Source: Methanocella conradii HZ254 (GTDB lineage: Archaea > Halobacteriota > Methanocellia > Methanocellales > Methanocellaceae). From it: 64,000 bases of DNA. Both the position numbers and the translations under genes were made by a program. Location of the stretch: positions 1,984,001-2,048,000 of the forward strand of contig NC_017034.1 in assembly GCF_000251105.1 (NCBI RefSeq). Reading direction: 5' to 3'. Position 1 is the stretch's first letter; the number at the start of each line of letters is the position of its first letter. Under the pieces are notes generated by a model. That model was not told where the DNA came from. It searched no databases and was given only the letters and a program-made list of their open reading frames with translations. Below are positions 1 through 7,710 of this stretch, piece by piece.

Positions 1-286
1 CCTGTTCCAGCCACTTGGCCTTCAGCCGCTCTAGCGCGGCCTTGCCCTTCGGCGTAATGGTATATAGTTTCCTCCGCTCGCTTTCCTCGCTTTTTATCCA
101 GCCCTTCGACTCAAGGCTGTCGAGTGCGGGGTATATGGAGCCGGGGCTCGGCGTCCATCGCCCATTTGTCCTGCGCTCCACCTCTTTAATGATCTCATAG
201 CCGTAGGTGGGCTTTTCCCCTATTATCTTTAGTATCATCGCCTTGAGGATGATACGCCTCATCCCAAGGCCTATATGGTCATCCAT
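1..286 (-). CDS. PadR-family transcriptional regulator (partial, C-terminus outside window)
   Basis: Reading leftward from an ATG at 286, 95 codons are open to the window edge. The translation starts MDDHIGLGMRRIILKAMILK and contains PTYGYEIIKEVE, SPGSIYPALDSLESKGWI and a TITPKGKAAL wing, the order of elements in the PadR winged-helix domain. PadR proteins are usually about 100-180 residues, so only the C-terminal dimerisation part is missing. It lies just downstream of, and in the same direction as, an ABC exporter pair at 386-2850, a common arrangement for PadR control of drug or peptide exporters. Regulation of that exporter is inference. A TATA box and repeated motif lie upstream and are listed separately. 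Confidence 0.85.
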   Translation of the reverse strand, partial: MDDHIGLGMRRIILKAMILKIIGEKPTYGYEIIKEVERRTNGRWTPSPGSIYPALDSLESKGWIKSEESERRKLYTITPKGKAALERLKAKWLEQ

Positions 287-322
287 GCTCTATGCCCCTG
301 TATTCGCTGTCATTTTATCGGC

Positions 323-357
323 AGGCGATATATCGATAGGCGATATACTATTTATAG
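323..357 (-). promoter_or_regulatory. TATA box and candidate PadR operator
   Basis: On the minus strand a TATA-like CTATAAATA lies at 357-349, about 63-71 bases before the PadR start. Just downstream are two direct copies of aggcgatata (plus strand 323-332 and 338-347, 15 bp apart). The first overlaps a perfect 10-bp palindrome CGATATATCG at 326-335. The position, over the expected transcription start, suits an autoregulatory operator. Binding by PadR is inference. Confidence 0.45.
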
Positions 358-385
358 CTTTTTGCCCCGCAATAAAAAATGGGTA

Positions 386-2062
386 TTATGGGGCGACGAA
401 TAGCTTCTCAGCACACTTTATGGATATCCTGTATGATACGTATGCGATGATTAGAGCCATCGCAGCGCTTAAAAGCCATGCCACGTAGAGGTATATGCCG
501 CTGATGGCAATCGATGGCAATAGCTGGCTCAGGATTGCCGGAATCCCGTACATTAGCACAGGAGATATGACGATAAGCCCGGCGATGGCGCAAAGGAGCA
601 AGCAGGCCAGGCTCCATTCTACGCGTATCATCCTGGGCCTTGGCGCCTCACGGAAATCGGCGCCTACGATGCCGCAGGAAAGCGCAATCGCCGTGATCGT
701 GAACACCAGTAAGATCGCTTCGATGACGCCCGTCGCGGCAAGCTGGAGGGATGGCCGGAATACGATATAGCCGACGGCGCAAAAGGCCAGAGATAGAGCT
801 ATGCAGAGGACGGCGGGGAACATGAGCTTCGCGCGGACGAAATTTTTTATCGATACTGGGGAGGCGCTCAAAAACCAGAGCCTTTCCCCCTCCATGCCCA
901 CCATCGACGTTCCAAGCGTCATCGCTAAAATGGCTGACGGGAAGACCGTAAGGTAGAGGTAAAAGAATTTATATATTACGCCCGTCCCGATTGGCCCGTT
1001 GCCTCTCGTCAATAAAGGCATCAGCGTGGCAACAATGATAACGATAGGCGCTATGAAGACGTACATCAGCTCGCTACGCCTGGTAAAGGCCTTAAAATCC
1101 TTTTTCATGATGGCCGAAACGGCCGGAGGTATGCCAAGCCTGTCCACGAGGCTCGATCCGGACTTATAATCTGAGGACAGGCGGATGGCCACGGTGTCAG
1201 AAACCCCGTATCGGGCGTTCAGCCTGGCCGCGACGATAAAAATAATAATGGTAAAGACGACCGAGCCAAGTAGAAGCGCTGCGGCCACAGGCCATAAACC
1301 CTCCCCGAAGGCATAAAGTGCGACGCCCGGCCAGACATAGGGAATGAACCATACGGCCATCTGGCCCTCCGAAATGGCGTTGAATACCACGGTCATCGAA
1401 GACTGGGTGACTGCGAAGTAAGCTGCGTATGCGGCCGTGAACACGAGGATCGTCGTAAAGAACCTTATCCAGATAGCGGACCTTCCGGCCGCCTTGAGGA
1501 CTTTGCCCGCAAGGCCAGCGAGCAGAGACCTGGCCGCTTCCACGGTTACGCAGGTCATGAAGATGCACGTCACTATGCCAAACGACGTAAGGATGGCAAT
1601 GGGAAGCATGCCCATAGGCACAGACACGGTTAGCACCCCTGAGCACAGGAGAAGGGCGACCCACAGGGAGCCGTTCAGCATGCTCGATAACGCTGAGGCC
1701 GCCGTGTGCTCCTCCCAGGTCACCGGGAACCAGTAGATGGGCTGAATGGCCGCGCTTGCCCCGGACCGCTGCATCTGGAACATCATAGTCAGGAATAGGG
1801 TGTATAAAACGCTTAGCGTAGGCAGGCTGATGAAGAACCCTAGAACGGCCTGCCTAAGGGCTTGCTGCACGTCTGGACCTGGCGCTGACGTATACAGAAA
1901 GCCGGCCAGTAGGCCGCCCGCCACCCCAATGGCCATGGCAAGCGCATACGTTAAAAGTGTGCCCAGTCGACTTTCAGAATACCTCCGAAAGTTTTTCTTC
2001 GTTATGAGACGGGAAGACTTAGAGTATACTCCTGTCAGCCTCAATACGCTCTTAAGGCTCAC
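386..2062 (-). CDS. ABC exporter permease (ABC-2 type), 558 aa
   Basis: This is a polytopic membrane protein with about twelve hydrophobic segments, starting with one near residues 34-56 after a basic N-terminal stretch, and a hydrophilic region in the middle (roughly residues 285-330). It has no nucleotide-binding motif. Its start overlaps the stop of the upstream ATPase gene by 4 bases (2059-2062), so the two are translationally coupled and should form one transporter. The size and topology resemble large ABC-2 permeases of archaeal exporters. The substrate cannot be told from sequence. A PadR-type regulator follows about 100 bp downstream. Confidence 0.8.
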   Translation of the reverse strand: MSLKSVLRLTGVYSKSSRLITKKNFRRYSESRLGTLLTYALAMAIGVAGGLLAGFLYTSAPGPDVQQALRQAVLGFFISLPTLSVLYTLFLTMMFQMQRSGASAAIQPIYWFPVTWEEHTAASALSSMLNGSLWVALLLCSGVLTVSVPMGMLPIAILTSFGIVTCIFMTCVTVEAARSLLAGLAGKVLKAAGRSAIWIRFFTTILVFTAAYAAYFAVTQSSMTVVFNAISEGQMAVWFIPYVWPGVALYAFGEGLWPVAAALLLGSVVFTIIIFIVAARLNARYGVSDTVAIRLSSDYKSGSSLVDRLGIPPAVSAIMKKDFKAFTRRSELMYVFIAPIVIIVATLMPLLTRGNGPIGTGVIYKFFYLYLTVFPSAILAMTLGTSMVGMEGERLWFLSASPVSIKNFVRAKLMFPAVLCIALSLAFCAVGYIVFRPSLQLAATGVIEAILLVFTITAIALSCGIVGADFREAPRPRMIRVEWSLACLLLCAIAGLIVISPVLMYGIPAILSQLLPSIAISGIYLYVAWLLSAAMALIIAYVSYRISIKCAEKLFVAP

Positions 2063-2850
2063 TTTATCAGGGCCTCCACGATAGGCTTAATGTCTCCGGT
2101 CCCTGTCAGCTTGAGGAAGATGTCCTCCAGCCCCGACCCTGGCATCGATGCGGCCTGCCTTAGCTCCTCCATGGTGCCCAGGGCGAGCAGCCGGCCATTA
2201 TAAATAATCGCTATGCGGGTACACATTGCCTGGGCGATCTCTAGCGTATGAGTGGAAACTACAGTGGTCACGCCCTGCGATGCTAGCTTATTGAGCAGGT
2301 CCTTCATTATTTTCGCCGACTTGGGGTCGAGCCCCCTAAGCGGCTCATCTAATAATAGCAATCGCGGCCTGTGCATCAAGGCTGAAATAATCGCGGTTTT
2401 CTGTTTCATGCCGTCAGAGTATGAGCTGATAATGTCGCCTTCCCTGCCTTCGAGGTCAAAAGCCTCGATGAACTCCTTGATGCGCTGCATCTTATCTTCG
2501 GGCGTCATCCCATAGAGGTCTCCCGTTAAATCCAGGAACTCAAGCGCAGTAAGGAACTCGTAGATGCGCGGCGACTCGGGCACGTACCCGATTTGTTTTT
2601 TGATGCCGATTGGGTCCTTACTGGCGTCTATACCCAGTATGTTAACGCTGCCTCGGGTAGGCTTGACAAGCCCCATCATCATTTTTATCGTCGTCGACTT
2701 GCCTGAGCCGTTAGGCCCTAGTAGCCCCAGTATTTCTCCATGTCTGACCTCCAGGTCGAGCCCCTCTACTGCGACCATGTCGCCGTATTCCTTCCTTACG
2801 CCGCTCAATTTTATAGCCGGAACGCCGTCGATTACCATAAAAATCTTCAA
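2059..2850 (-). CDS. ABC transporter ATP-binding protein, 263 aa
   Basis: The Walker A motif GPNGSGKST sits near residues 45-53, a signature-like YSDGMKQK near 142-149, and Walker B LLLLDEP followed by the D-loop (RGLDPKS) and switch histidine (VVSTHT). This is the order and length of a CcmA/NatA-type ATPase. The signature begins SDGMK instead of the usual SGGQ, which is common in this ABC-2 exporter subgroup. It is encoded directly upstream of the permease with a 4-base overlap and should energise it. An internal ATG five codons in (MVIDGV) could be the true start. The cargo is unknown. Confidence 0.9.
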   Translation of the reverse strand: MKIFMVIDGVPAIKLSGVRKEYGDMVAVEGLDLEVRHGEILGLLGPNGSGKSTTIKMMMGLVKPTRGSVNILGIDASKDPIGIKKQIGYVPESPRIYEFLTALEFLDLTGDLYGMTPEDKMQRIKEFIEAFDLEGREGDIISSYSDGMKQKTAIISALMHRPRLLLLDEPLRGLDPKSAKIMKDLLNKLASQGVTTVVSTHTLEIAQAMCTRIAIIYNGRLLALGTMEELRQAASMPGSGLEDIFLKLTGTGDIKPIVEALIK

Positions 2851-2969
2851 TTGTAATAATCACATGCCAATATTTATGTCTTCCAGTGTAGAAGAAAAAT
2901 GCCCTTACTAAGAGAAGGCATGCCAGGCAAACATTTATTTACGTTAGGGTAAGGATTAAGTTTGATATC

Positions 2970-3548
2970 ATGAGGACATCCAGCGTAAGCAGGCAAACCA
3001 GAGAAACTAGCATATCCGTCGAGCTGAACCTGGACGGGAGCGGCAATTCGAAGATTAGCACGGGCATAGGCTTTTTTGACCACATGCTGGCCTCATTTGC
3101 CAGGCATGGGCTTTTCGATTTAACGATAAAAGCATCGGGGGACCTGCACGTCGACGACCACCACCTCGTTGAAGACGTGGGCATCGTGCTGGGAGAAGCC
3201 TTCAATAAAGCGCTCGGTGATAAGTCGAAGATCGAGCGGTTCGGGCACGCCCTGATACCCATGGACGAGGCCCTTTCAGTCATTGCGGTCGATATAAGCG
3301 GCAGGGGCTACTCGATATTCAAGGCAGACTTCACCTGCGAGAAGATAGGCGATTACTCGACGCGGATGACCAGGCATTTCGTGGACTCGTTCGCCAGGGC
3401 AGCGGGCATCAACGTTAACGTTAAAATCGAGGGAGAAGACGACCACCACATGGTCGAATCCATGTTCAAGGCGCTTGGGGTAGCCCTGTGGATGGCCACC
3501 CGAAAGAACGAAAAACGGGGGGTCCCAAGTACTAAAGGAATGCTCTAA
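2970..3548 (+). CDS. hisB: Imidazoleglycerol-phosphate dehydratase
   Basis: HisB dehydrates imidazole glycerol phosphate to imidazole acetol phosphate in histidine biosynthesis. The 192-residue protein has both conserved metal-binding motifs, DDHHLVED near residues 62-69 and DDHHMVES near 157-164, the N-terminal TGIGFFDHML, and the family's usual C-terminus VPSTKG. Its length is that of the monofunctional enzyme, with no phosphatase domain fused. No other his gene is in the window. The 3' end carries an AAAAAC-GGGGGG run at about 3511-3522, and the next reading frame (a DMT transporter) is open across it. Confidence 0.97.
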   Translation: MRTSSVSRQTRETSISVELNLDGSGNSKISTGIGFFDHMLASFARHGLFDLTIKASGDLHVDDHHLVEDVGIVLGEAFNKALGDKSKIERFGHALIPMDEALSVIAVDISGRGYSIFKADFTCEKIGDYSTRMTRHFVDSFARAAGINVNVKIEGEDDHHMVESMFKALGVALWMATRKNEKRGVPSTKGML

Positions 3549-3585
3549 ACGGGCCGCCACCTGGGCAAAGCTGGCGCTCGTCCTC

Positions 3586-4479
3586 GTGATGGTGCTGTGG
3601 GGCGGCTCCTTCATCGCCTCCAAAGTAGGGCTGCAGGACATGTACCCCGTGGAGCTTGCCACCATAAGGTTTGCCATAGCCGCGCCATTACTACTGGTTA
3701 TAACTCTGGCCCTCGAAGGCCGAAAGGCTCTTAGAATAGCAAGAAAAGACATGCCGGTACTAGTCGTAATGGCGCTCACCGGCGTAACCCTTCAATATAT
3801 AGTACAATTCGTGGCAATGACCTATACTTCGGTCACGAACACGGCGCTTCTAATAAACATGGGGACGTTTTTTGTGATCATACCTTCGGCGCTATTCCTC
3901 AAGGAGAAGCTCACCGCAGATAACTATCTTGGCGTCATCGTGGCATTCCTGGGGGCGGCCCTGGTGGCTACAAGGGGCAGCCTCGCGTTCACCCCAAACC
4001 TCATAGGCGACGGCCTGGTGCTCGCATGTGCCATCATGTGGGCCGTATACATTCTCGTCGGCAACCGGCTGGCCGGAAAATATTCGGTGCTCTCACAGCT
4101 AAACTTCATATTCCTGGTCGGCCTTATAGGGCTTATACCGGCCTACCTCGTAACGCCTCACCATGCCCTGGCAGGCTTATCGACGGTTACCTGGGCATCC
4201 ATTATATACCTCTCTCTGGTCTGTTCCATCATAGCCTATTTCATCTTCAACGACTCTATAATCAAGCTGGGGCCTTCAAAGACAGCTATCTACCAGTACC
4301 TTGAGCCGTTTTTTGCCATACTATTCGCAATCCTGCTGCTGGGCGAGCCTCTCACCATCCTCATTGCTTTAGGGGCCCTCCTCATCATAGCAGGCGTGGC
4401 GATGGCAGATAATAACCTCAAGCTCATCGGACACATTAAAGGCTTAAGCCTAGGTGCGGCAGACCAGGGGCGCCACTAG
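3586..4479 (+). CDS. EamA/DMT-family transporter, first of a tandem pair
   Basis: The protein is almost entirely hydrophobic, with about ten membrane helices in two EamA repeats. Typical motifs include LWGGSFIASKVGL, the start of helix 1, and a second-repeat GEPLTILIALGALLIIAGV. DMT proteins export small metabolites such as amino acids. The substrate here is unknown. It is clearly a paralogue of the next gene (shared ALTGV-LQYIVQ, IYLSLVCSIIAYFIFN). The start is problematic. The only canonical codons are GTG 3586 and ATG 3589, yet the upstream in-frame codons (ATWAKLALVLV) look like the rest of helix 1 and no Shine-Dalgarno is visible. Translation from a rare codon or coupled to hisB is possible. 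Confidence 0.88.
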   Translation: MMVLWGGSFIASKVGLQDMYPVELATIRFAIAAPLLLVITLALEGRKALRIARKDMPVLVVMALTGVTLQYIVQFVAMTYTSVTNTALLINMGTFFVIIPSALFLKEKLTADNYLGVIVAFLGAALVATRGSLAFTPNLIGDGLVLACAIMWAVYILVGNRLAGKYSVLSQLNFIFLVGLIGLIPAYLVTPHHALAGLSTVTWASIIYLSLVCSIIAYFIFNDSIIKLGPSKTAIYQYLEPFFAILFAILLLGEPLTILIALGALLIIAGVAMADNNLKLIGHIKGLSLGAADQGRH

Positions 4480-4519
4480 GTGGAAAATTTTAATGCATAT
4501 GGGAGCGTTAGGCTAGTCT

Positions 4520-5422
4520 ATGCCCGGCGGAGAAAGACGGCGAAGCCACGTCCCACTTATGCTGGCCCTATTCGCCATCAACGTCTTCTGGGGAGGCTCA
4601 TTCGTGGCAAACGCTATAGCCCTCCGCAGCATTGGGCCCATAGAAATCGCCTCGCTTCGCTTCTTTTTAGCCGCTCCCCTCCTTCTGGTCATCGCATATC
4701 TCTGGAAAGGCAAAAGTATCCTCATAATCGATAAGAAAGACCTGGGCACCTTGTTCATCATGGCACTGACCGGCGTAACCATCCAATACATAATACAGGT
4801 CTCGGCGCAGGACTATACGACCGCCACTAACGCCTCCCTCCTCATAAACACCTCAGTATTCTTCATAATCTTCCTCAGCGCCGCTTTCCTGAAGGAGCGG
4901 CTTACCGCCTGGAGGATTATAGGCCCGTTGATAGGCTTCGCCGGCGTGGCCCTTCTTGTCTCTAAAGGCACGCTGTCTTTCGACGTTGGCGGCGGCACTA
5001 CGGGAGACCTGCTAATCCTGGCATCCGCATTCCTGTGGGCTGTATATTCCATTTATAGTAAAAGGCTCGCCTCAAGATACCATACGCTGACTATCCTTAA
5101 TTATGTCTTCATAATAGGCGCCATAGGCCTCATACCGTTTTATCTCTTGACGCCTCATGCGCCCCTCACAAATTTACCTTTAGATGCGGCGGCATCTATC
5201 CTGTTTTTAGCCCTCTTCTGCTCCATCATCGCATACCTGGTATATAACATGGCCCTAGAAAAGATGGATGCTTCGAGCGTGGCCCTTTATATATACTTCG
5301 TGCCCCTCTCCACCATCGTCCTCGCCTGGCTCATCCTGGGGGAGTCCATGACCATTGCATCCATAGGCGGAGGGCTCATGGTGCTCCTCGGCATGTACCT
5401 TGCGGAAATAGAAGGCTCTTAG
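4520..5422 (+). CDS. EamA/DMT-family transporter, second of a tandem pair
   Basis: This 300-residue protein has about ten membrane helices in two EamA repeats and a basic N-terminus (GGERRRS) that should lie in the cytoplasm. Helix 1 reads LALFAINVFWGGSFVAN, matching the preceding gene and showing what an intact N-terminus looks like. The pair probably arose by tandem duplication. The substrate is unknown. The ATG at 4520 is 40 bp after the stop of the first copy, so they are likely co-transcribed with hisB. The downstream gene points the other way and its stop lies 11 bp beyond this stop, so the unit ends here. Confidence 0.9.
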   Translation: MPGGERRRSHVPLMLALFAINVFWGGSFVANAIALRSIGPIEIASLRFFLAAPLLLVIAYLWKGKSILIIDKKDLGTLFIMALTGVTIQYIIQVSAQDYTTATNASLLINTSVFFIIFLSAAFLKERLTAWRIIGPLIGFAGVALLVSKGTLSFDVGGGTTGDLLILASAFLWAVYSIYSKRLASRYHTLTILNYVFIIGAIGLIPFYLLTPHAPLTNLPLDAAASILFLALFCSIIAYLVYNMALEKMDASSVALYIYFVPLSTIVLAWLILGESMTIASIGGGLMVLLGMYLAEIEGS

Positions 5423-5433
5423 TTTAAGTAAAC

Positions 5434-5844
5434 TTAGAGCTTTAATAATTCGTGTATGATGCCCTTATTGTATGGCACGTCGGGCTTAGCTATCTTCGCG
5501 CCATTCACCTCGACGCCATCGCGACATGATATCGTGAGGTAGCGTCCGCTGGCTGCCTTAATTACCTGCAGGCGGCGCAGGCTCTCCAGCGGGTATCTGC
5601 CAGGGACTATGAAGTCACGCAGCATCTCGTCCAGCTTTGCCGCGCTCATCAGCAGGCCTATCGTACTGGCGTTAAAGGCGTCGTCCGGCGGCGCGAACAC
5701 GGTATAAGGGCCCTTAGTTTCCAGCATGTCGCCAACGCTGGAGAGATGGAGTGCCCTGGCAAAGTTATTGAACCCGCCCTCTAATGATAATACTTCGCAG
5801 GCGGTCATCTCGTTCAGCAGCCACGCTCTACCATGCTCGCTCAA
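5434..5844 (-). CDS. Fasciclin (FAS1) domain protein, 136 aa
   Basis: A single FAS1 domain spans nearly the whole protein. The H1 motif is YTVFAPPDDAF (about residues 47-57) and the H2 region ends in VNGAKI...NKGIIHELL. FAS1 domains are usually secreted or surface adhesion modules. Here no signal peptide or membrane helix is seen (N-terminus MSEHGRAWLLNEMTACE), so the protein appears cytosolic unless the true start differs. The domain begins with LSLEGGFNNFARAL as in bacterial and archaeal stand-alone FAS1 proteins. It is monocistronic and convergent with the DMT gene. Its function is unknown. Confidence 0.85.
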   Translation of the reverse strand: MSEHGRAWLLNEMTACEVLSLEGGFNNFARALHLSSVGDMLETKGPYTVFAPPDDAFNASTIGLLMSAAKLDEMLRDFIVPGRYPLESLRRLQVIKAASGRYLTISCRDGVEVNGAKIAKPDVPYNKGIIHELLKL

Positions 5845-6245
5845 GGCCTCAACTCAACGATTTAAATAGACTTCCAGGATATTAACTTTTCATGCTAGCT
5901 GGGAAGCCAATTCGCCCCTCCATTTGGCTGCATGCCCCCCATGCGGCCGCCTGGCTTTCCCCGCTTATTGTACAATCCCCTCTATTTTCGATTGCACGCC
6001 CCAATTGGCTTCCCTTTATAGCATTTGATACCTATTTTAGCTTTTGCTCGTTAAGAAATTGTTGTTCCATTATATAATAAATATTTCGATTTGGAGTGTA
6101 AATATATCCATAAATAAGCATTTTTTCGATATTTTTTCTACAATTGAGCGATCATGGGAACAATTTGTTCCAATTTATTCGTATAAAATGCGAATTGCGA
6201 TTGAACCTGCATATATGGCAAATATTTTTCCTTTCAAAATTGTAG
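5845..6245. other. AT-rich gap of about 400 bp with inverted repeats, no convincing gene
   Basis: No open frame here looks like a real protein. GGGAAGCCAATT (5901-5912) recurs inverted as AATTGGCTTCCC (6003-6014). ATTGTACAAT (about 5968-5977) is a perfect palindrome, and GGAACAA-T-TTGTTCC at 6157-6171 is another near-perfect one. Composition becomes very AT-rich after 6015, unlike flanking coding DNA. It may hold regulatory sites for the FAS1 gene, a small RNA, or the remains of a mobile element. None of these can be chosen from sequence alone. Confidence 0.4.
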
Positions 6246-6330
6246 TGCAGGGGAAGGGATTTGAACCCTCGAACACCTACGTGACAGGACCCTGAATCCT
6301 GCGCCTTTGACCAGACTTGGCAACCCCTGC
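6246..6330 (-). tRNA. tRNA-Leu (anticodon CAG)
   Basis: The minus strand folds as a class II tRNA. The acceptor stem pairs GCAGGGG with CCCCTGC (6330-6324 and 6253-6247) with discriminator A, and the T loop is GGTTCAAATCC. The anticodon stem-loop CAGGA-TTCAGGG-TCCTG puts CAG in the anticodon, reading CUG codons. The long variable arm is typical of leucine tRNAs. CCA is not encoded, as is usual for many archaeal tRNAs. Confidence 0.95.
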
Positions 6331-6357
6331 GTATATAAAAACCCAGTAAATGCGGTC

Positions 6358-6366
6358 ATTTATAGG
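6358..6366 (-). promoter_or_regulatory. TATA box for tRNA-Leu
   Basis: Reading leftward, CCTATAAAT lies 28-36 bases before the mature 5' end of the tRNA, the usual archaeal TATA distance. A second AT-rich stretch (TTTTTATATAC) touches the tRNA but is too close to serve as the TATA box. Confidence 0.5.
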
Positions 6367-6415
6367 CGGTGCATACTATTTAAACTTTTTTAGATACGAG
6401 CCGGCGATTAAACTT

Positions 6416-7693
6416 TCATTTTCTGACGCGCCAGAACACTATTGCGACTAATAGGATGGAGGCAAGGTTCAACACGGCCAGCAAGGCGTAAATAATCCCA
6501 TCGCCAGCAGCATTATTGCTAGCTGAAAAGTCATGGCTTACAAGTTTTTCCATCCCAAGCGTAATGTTATATAGCCTCACCTCGTTCTTCGCGAGCGTAA
6601 TGTTGCTATCGAATGGCTGATACCCACTAAGGCCTTCTACGTGCACGGTAAAGGACCCATATGTCAAATTCACGTCGTAATAGCCAAACTTATCTGTCAC
6701 TGCCCTGTACACCTTGCCAAACGAGCCCGAGCCATTACTCATGGAGGTAAACAGGATGGTCTGGCCCTCAATGGGCTCTCCATCCTGGCCAGCCACATAA
6801 CCATAGACTCGCTGGGCTGTCTCTTGCCTGTCTCTCGCTGCCAGCTCGGCTTTCAGGTTGGCCATCATGCCCGCGTTTATCTCATCAGGAGTGCAGCCAA
6901 TCTGGCTTAAAAACGCCTTATCGAGGTCAGTGTTAGCCGCAAAATTCTGCAGGATCTGCTTCACGCTCTCTCTTCCATACTTCTCGACTATATACTTAAT
7001 TAGCATGCCGGACTGCGCCCTTGCCATGCTCAGGTCTTTATCGCCCAAAACTGGGTCGATAGGATGCTTAAGGGCATCCTCCATCTGGGATATCGTTAAA
7101 AGCCTATCGTTCCTGGCTGCCCCCTCCAGCATGGCCATTGAGTCATTGGAAAGGCCGCCCGATACATATATGGCCATGCCTTCGGAGAGCCATTCTGGCA
7201 GGGCATATCCATTATTGATTAGCCTGGTGCGCATCACGATATGGGTGAGCTCATGCTTTAAAGCATCTGTAATGTTCTCTATCCGGTCAGGCATTTCTAT
7301 CACTATCGTGCCCTGCTCGCCATATCCCCAATTGCTGGAATCCTCGTCTTCTGGTATGTTGCGGGAGTCAGGTAGGTTCAGGGTGATGATTCTGACGTAC
7401 TGGTCGTGGTCTGATGCCAGTATGATGTTGACCCTGTAATCGTAGGGGCCGAAGAATGCCGCTACCGCATCGTATGCGGCGTCGGCGCTAATGACAACGC
7501 TGCCTATATCAGAGACCATCGTCGAGTCATAGTATACATTAAAGTGAGGGTCATCCTTGTTTAAGTAAAAATCGCAGGGCGGTCTTGGCACGAATTCCGT
7601 GGAAGCTGCGGCGCCGACCACGGGAAAAAGCGCCGTGATCACGACGATAAGCGTCATCGTTATACAGCAAAGCCTGCCGGTTAACGACATCAT
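6416..7693 (-). CDS. Membrane-anchored gluzincin peptidase (peptidase MA-like) with carboxypeptidase-regulatory-like domain
   Basis: An N-terminal signal segment (hydrophobic stretch ending PVVGAAAS) leads into an extracellular metallopeptidase domain. HELTH (about residues 147-151 from this start) and the downstream WLSEGMA supply the zinc-binding HExxH plus glutamate of gluzincins, as in peptidase MA-like proteins. After it comes a beta-sandwich resembling the carboxypeptidase regulatory domain (VYGYVAGQDGEPIEG to VHVEGLSGYQP), then one C-terminal membrane helix and a short basic tail. I chose ATG 7693 because GGAG lies 5 bases upstream. An alternative GTG at 7714 overlaps the stop of the upstream gene as GTGA. 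The substrate is unknown, and a role in cell-envelope processing is inference. Confidence 0.8.
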   Translation of the reverse strand: MMSLTGRLCCITMTLIVVITALFPVVGAAASTEFVPRPPCDFYLNKDDPHFNVYYDSTMVSDIGSVVISADAAYDAVAAFFGPYDYRVNIILASDHDQYVRIITLNLPDSRNIPEDEDSSNWGYGEQGTIVIEMPDRIENITDALKHELTHIVMRTRLINNGYALPEWLSEGMAIYVSGGLSNDSMAMLEGAARNDRLLTISQMEDALKHPIDPVLGDKDLSMARAQSGMLIKYIVEKYGRESVKQILQNFAANTDLDKAFLSQIGCTPDEINAGMMANLKAELAARDRQETAQRVYGYVAGQDGEPIEGQTILFTSMSNGSGSFGKVYRAVTDKFGYYDVNLTYGSFTVHVEGLSGYQPFDSNITLAKNEVRLYNITLGMEKLVSHDFSASNNAAGDGIIYALLAVLNLASILLVAIVFWRVRK

Positions 7694-7710
7694 GTCATCT
7701 CCTCGCCATC

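Noticed and set aside
5892..6077. Open frame of 61 codons in the AT-rich gap
   Set aside because: It has no start signal or known domain and spans the inverted repeats, so coding is unlikely.
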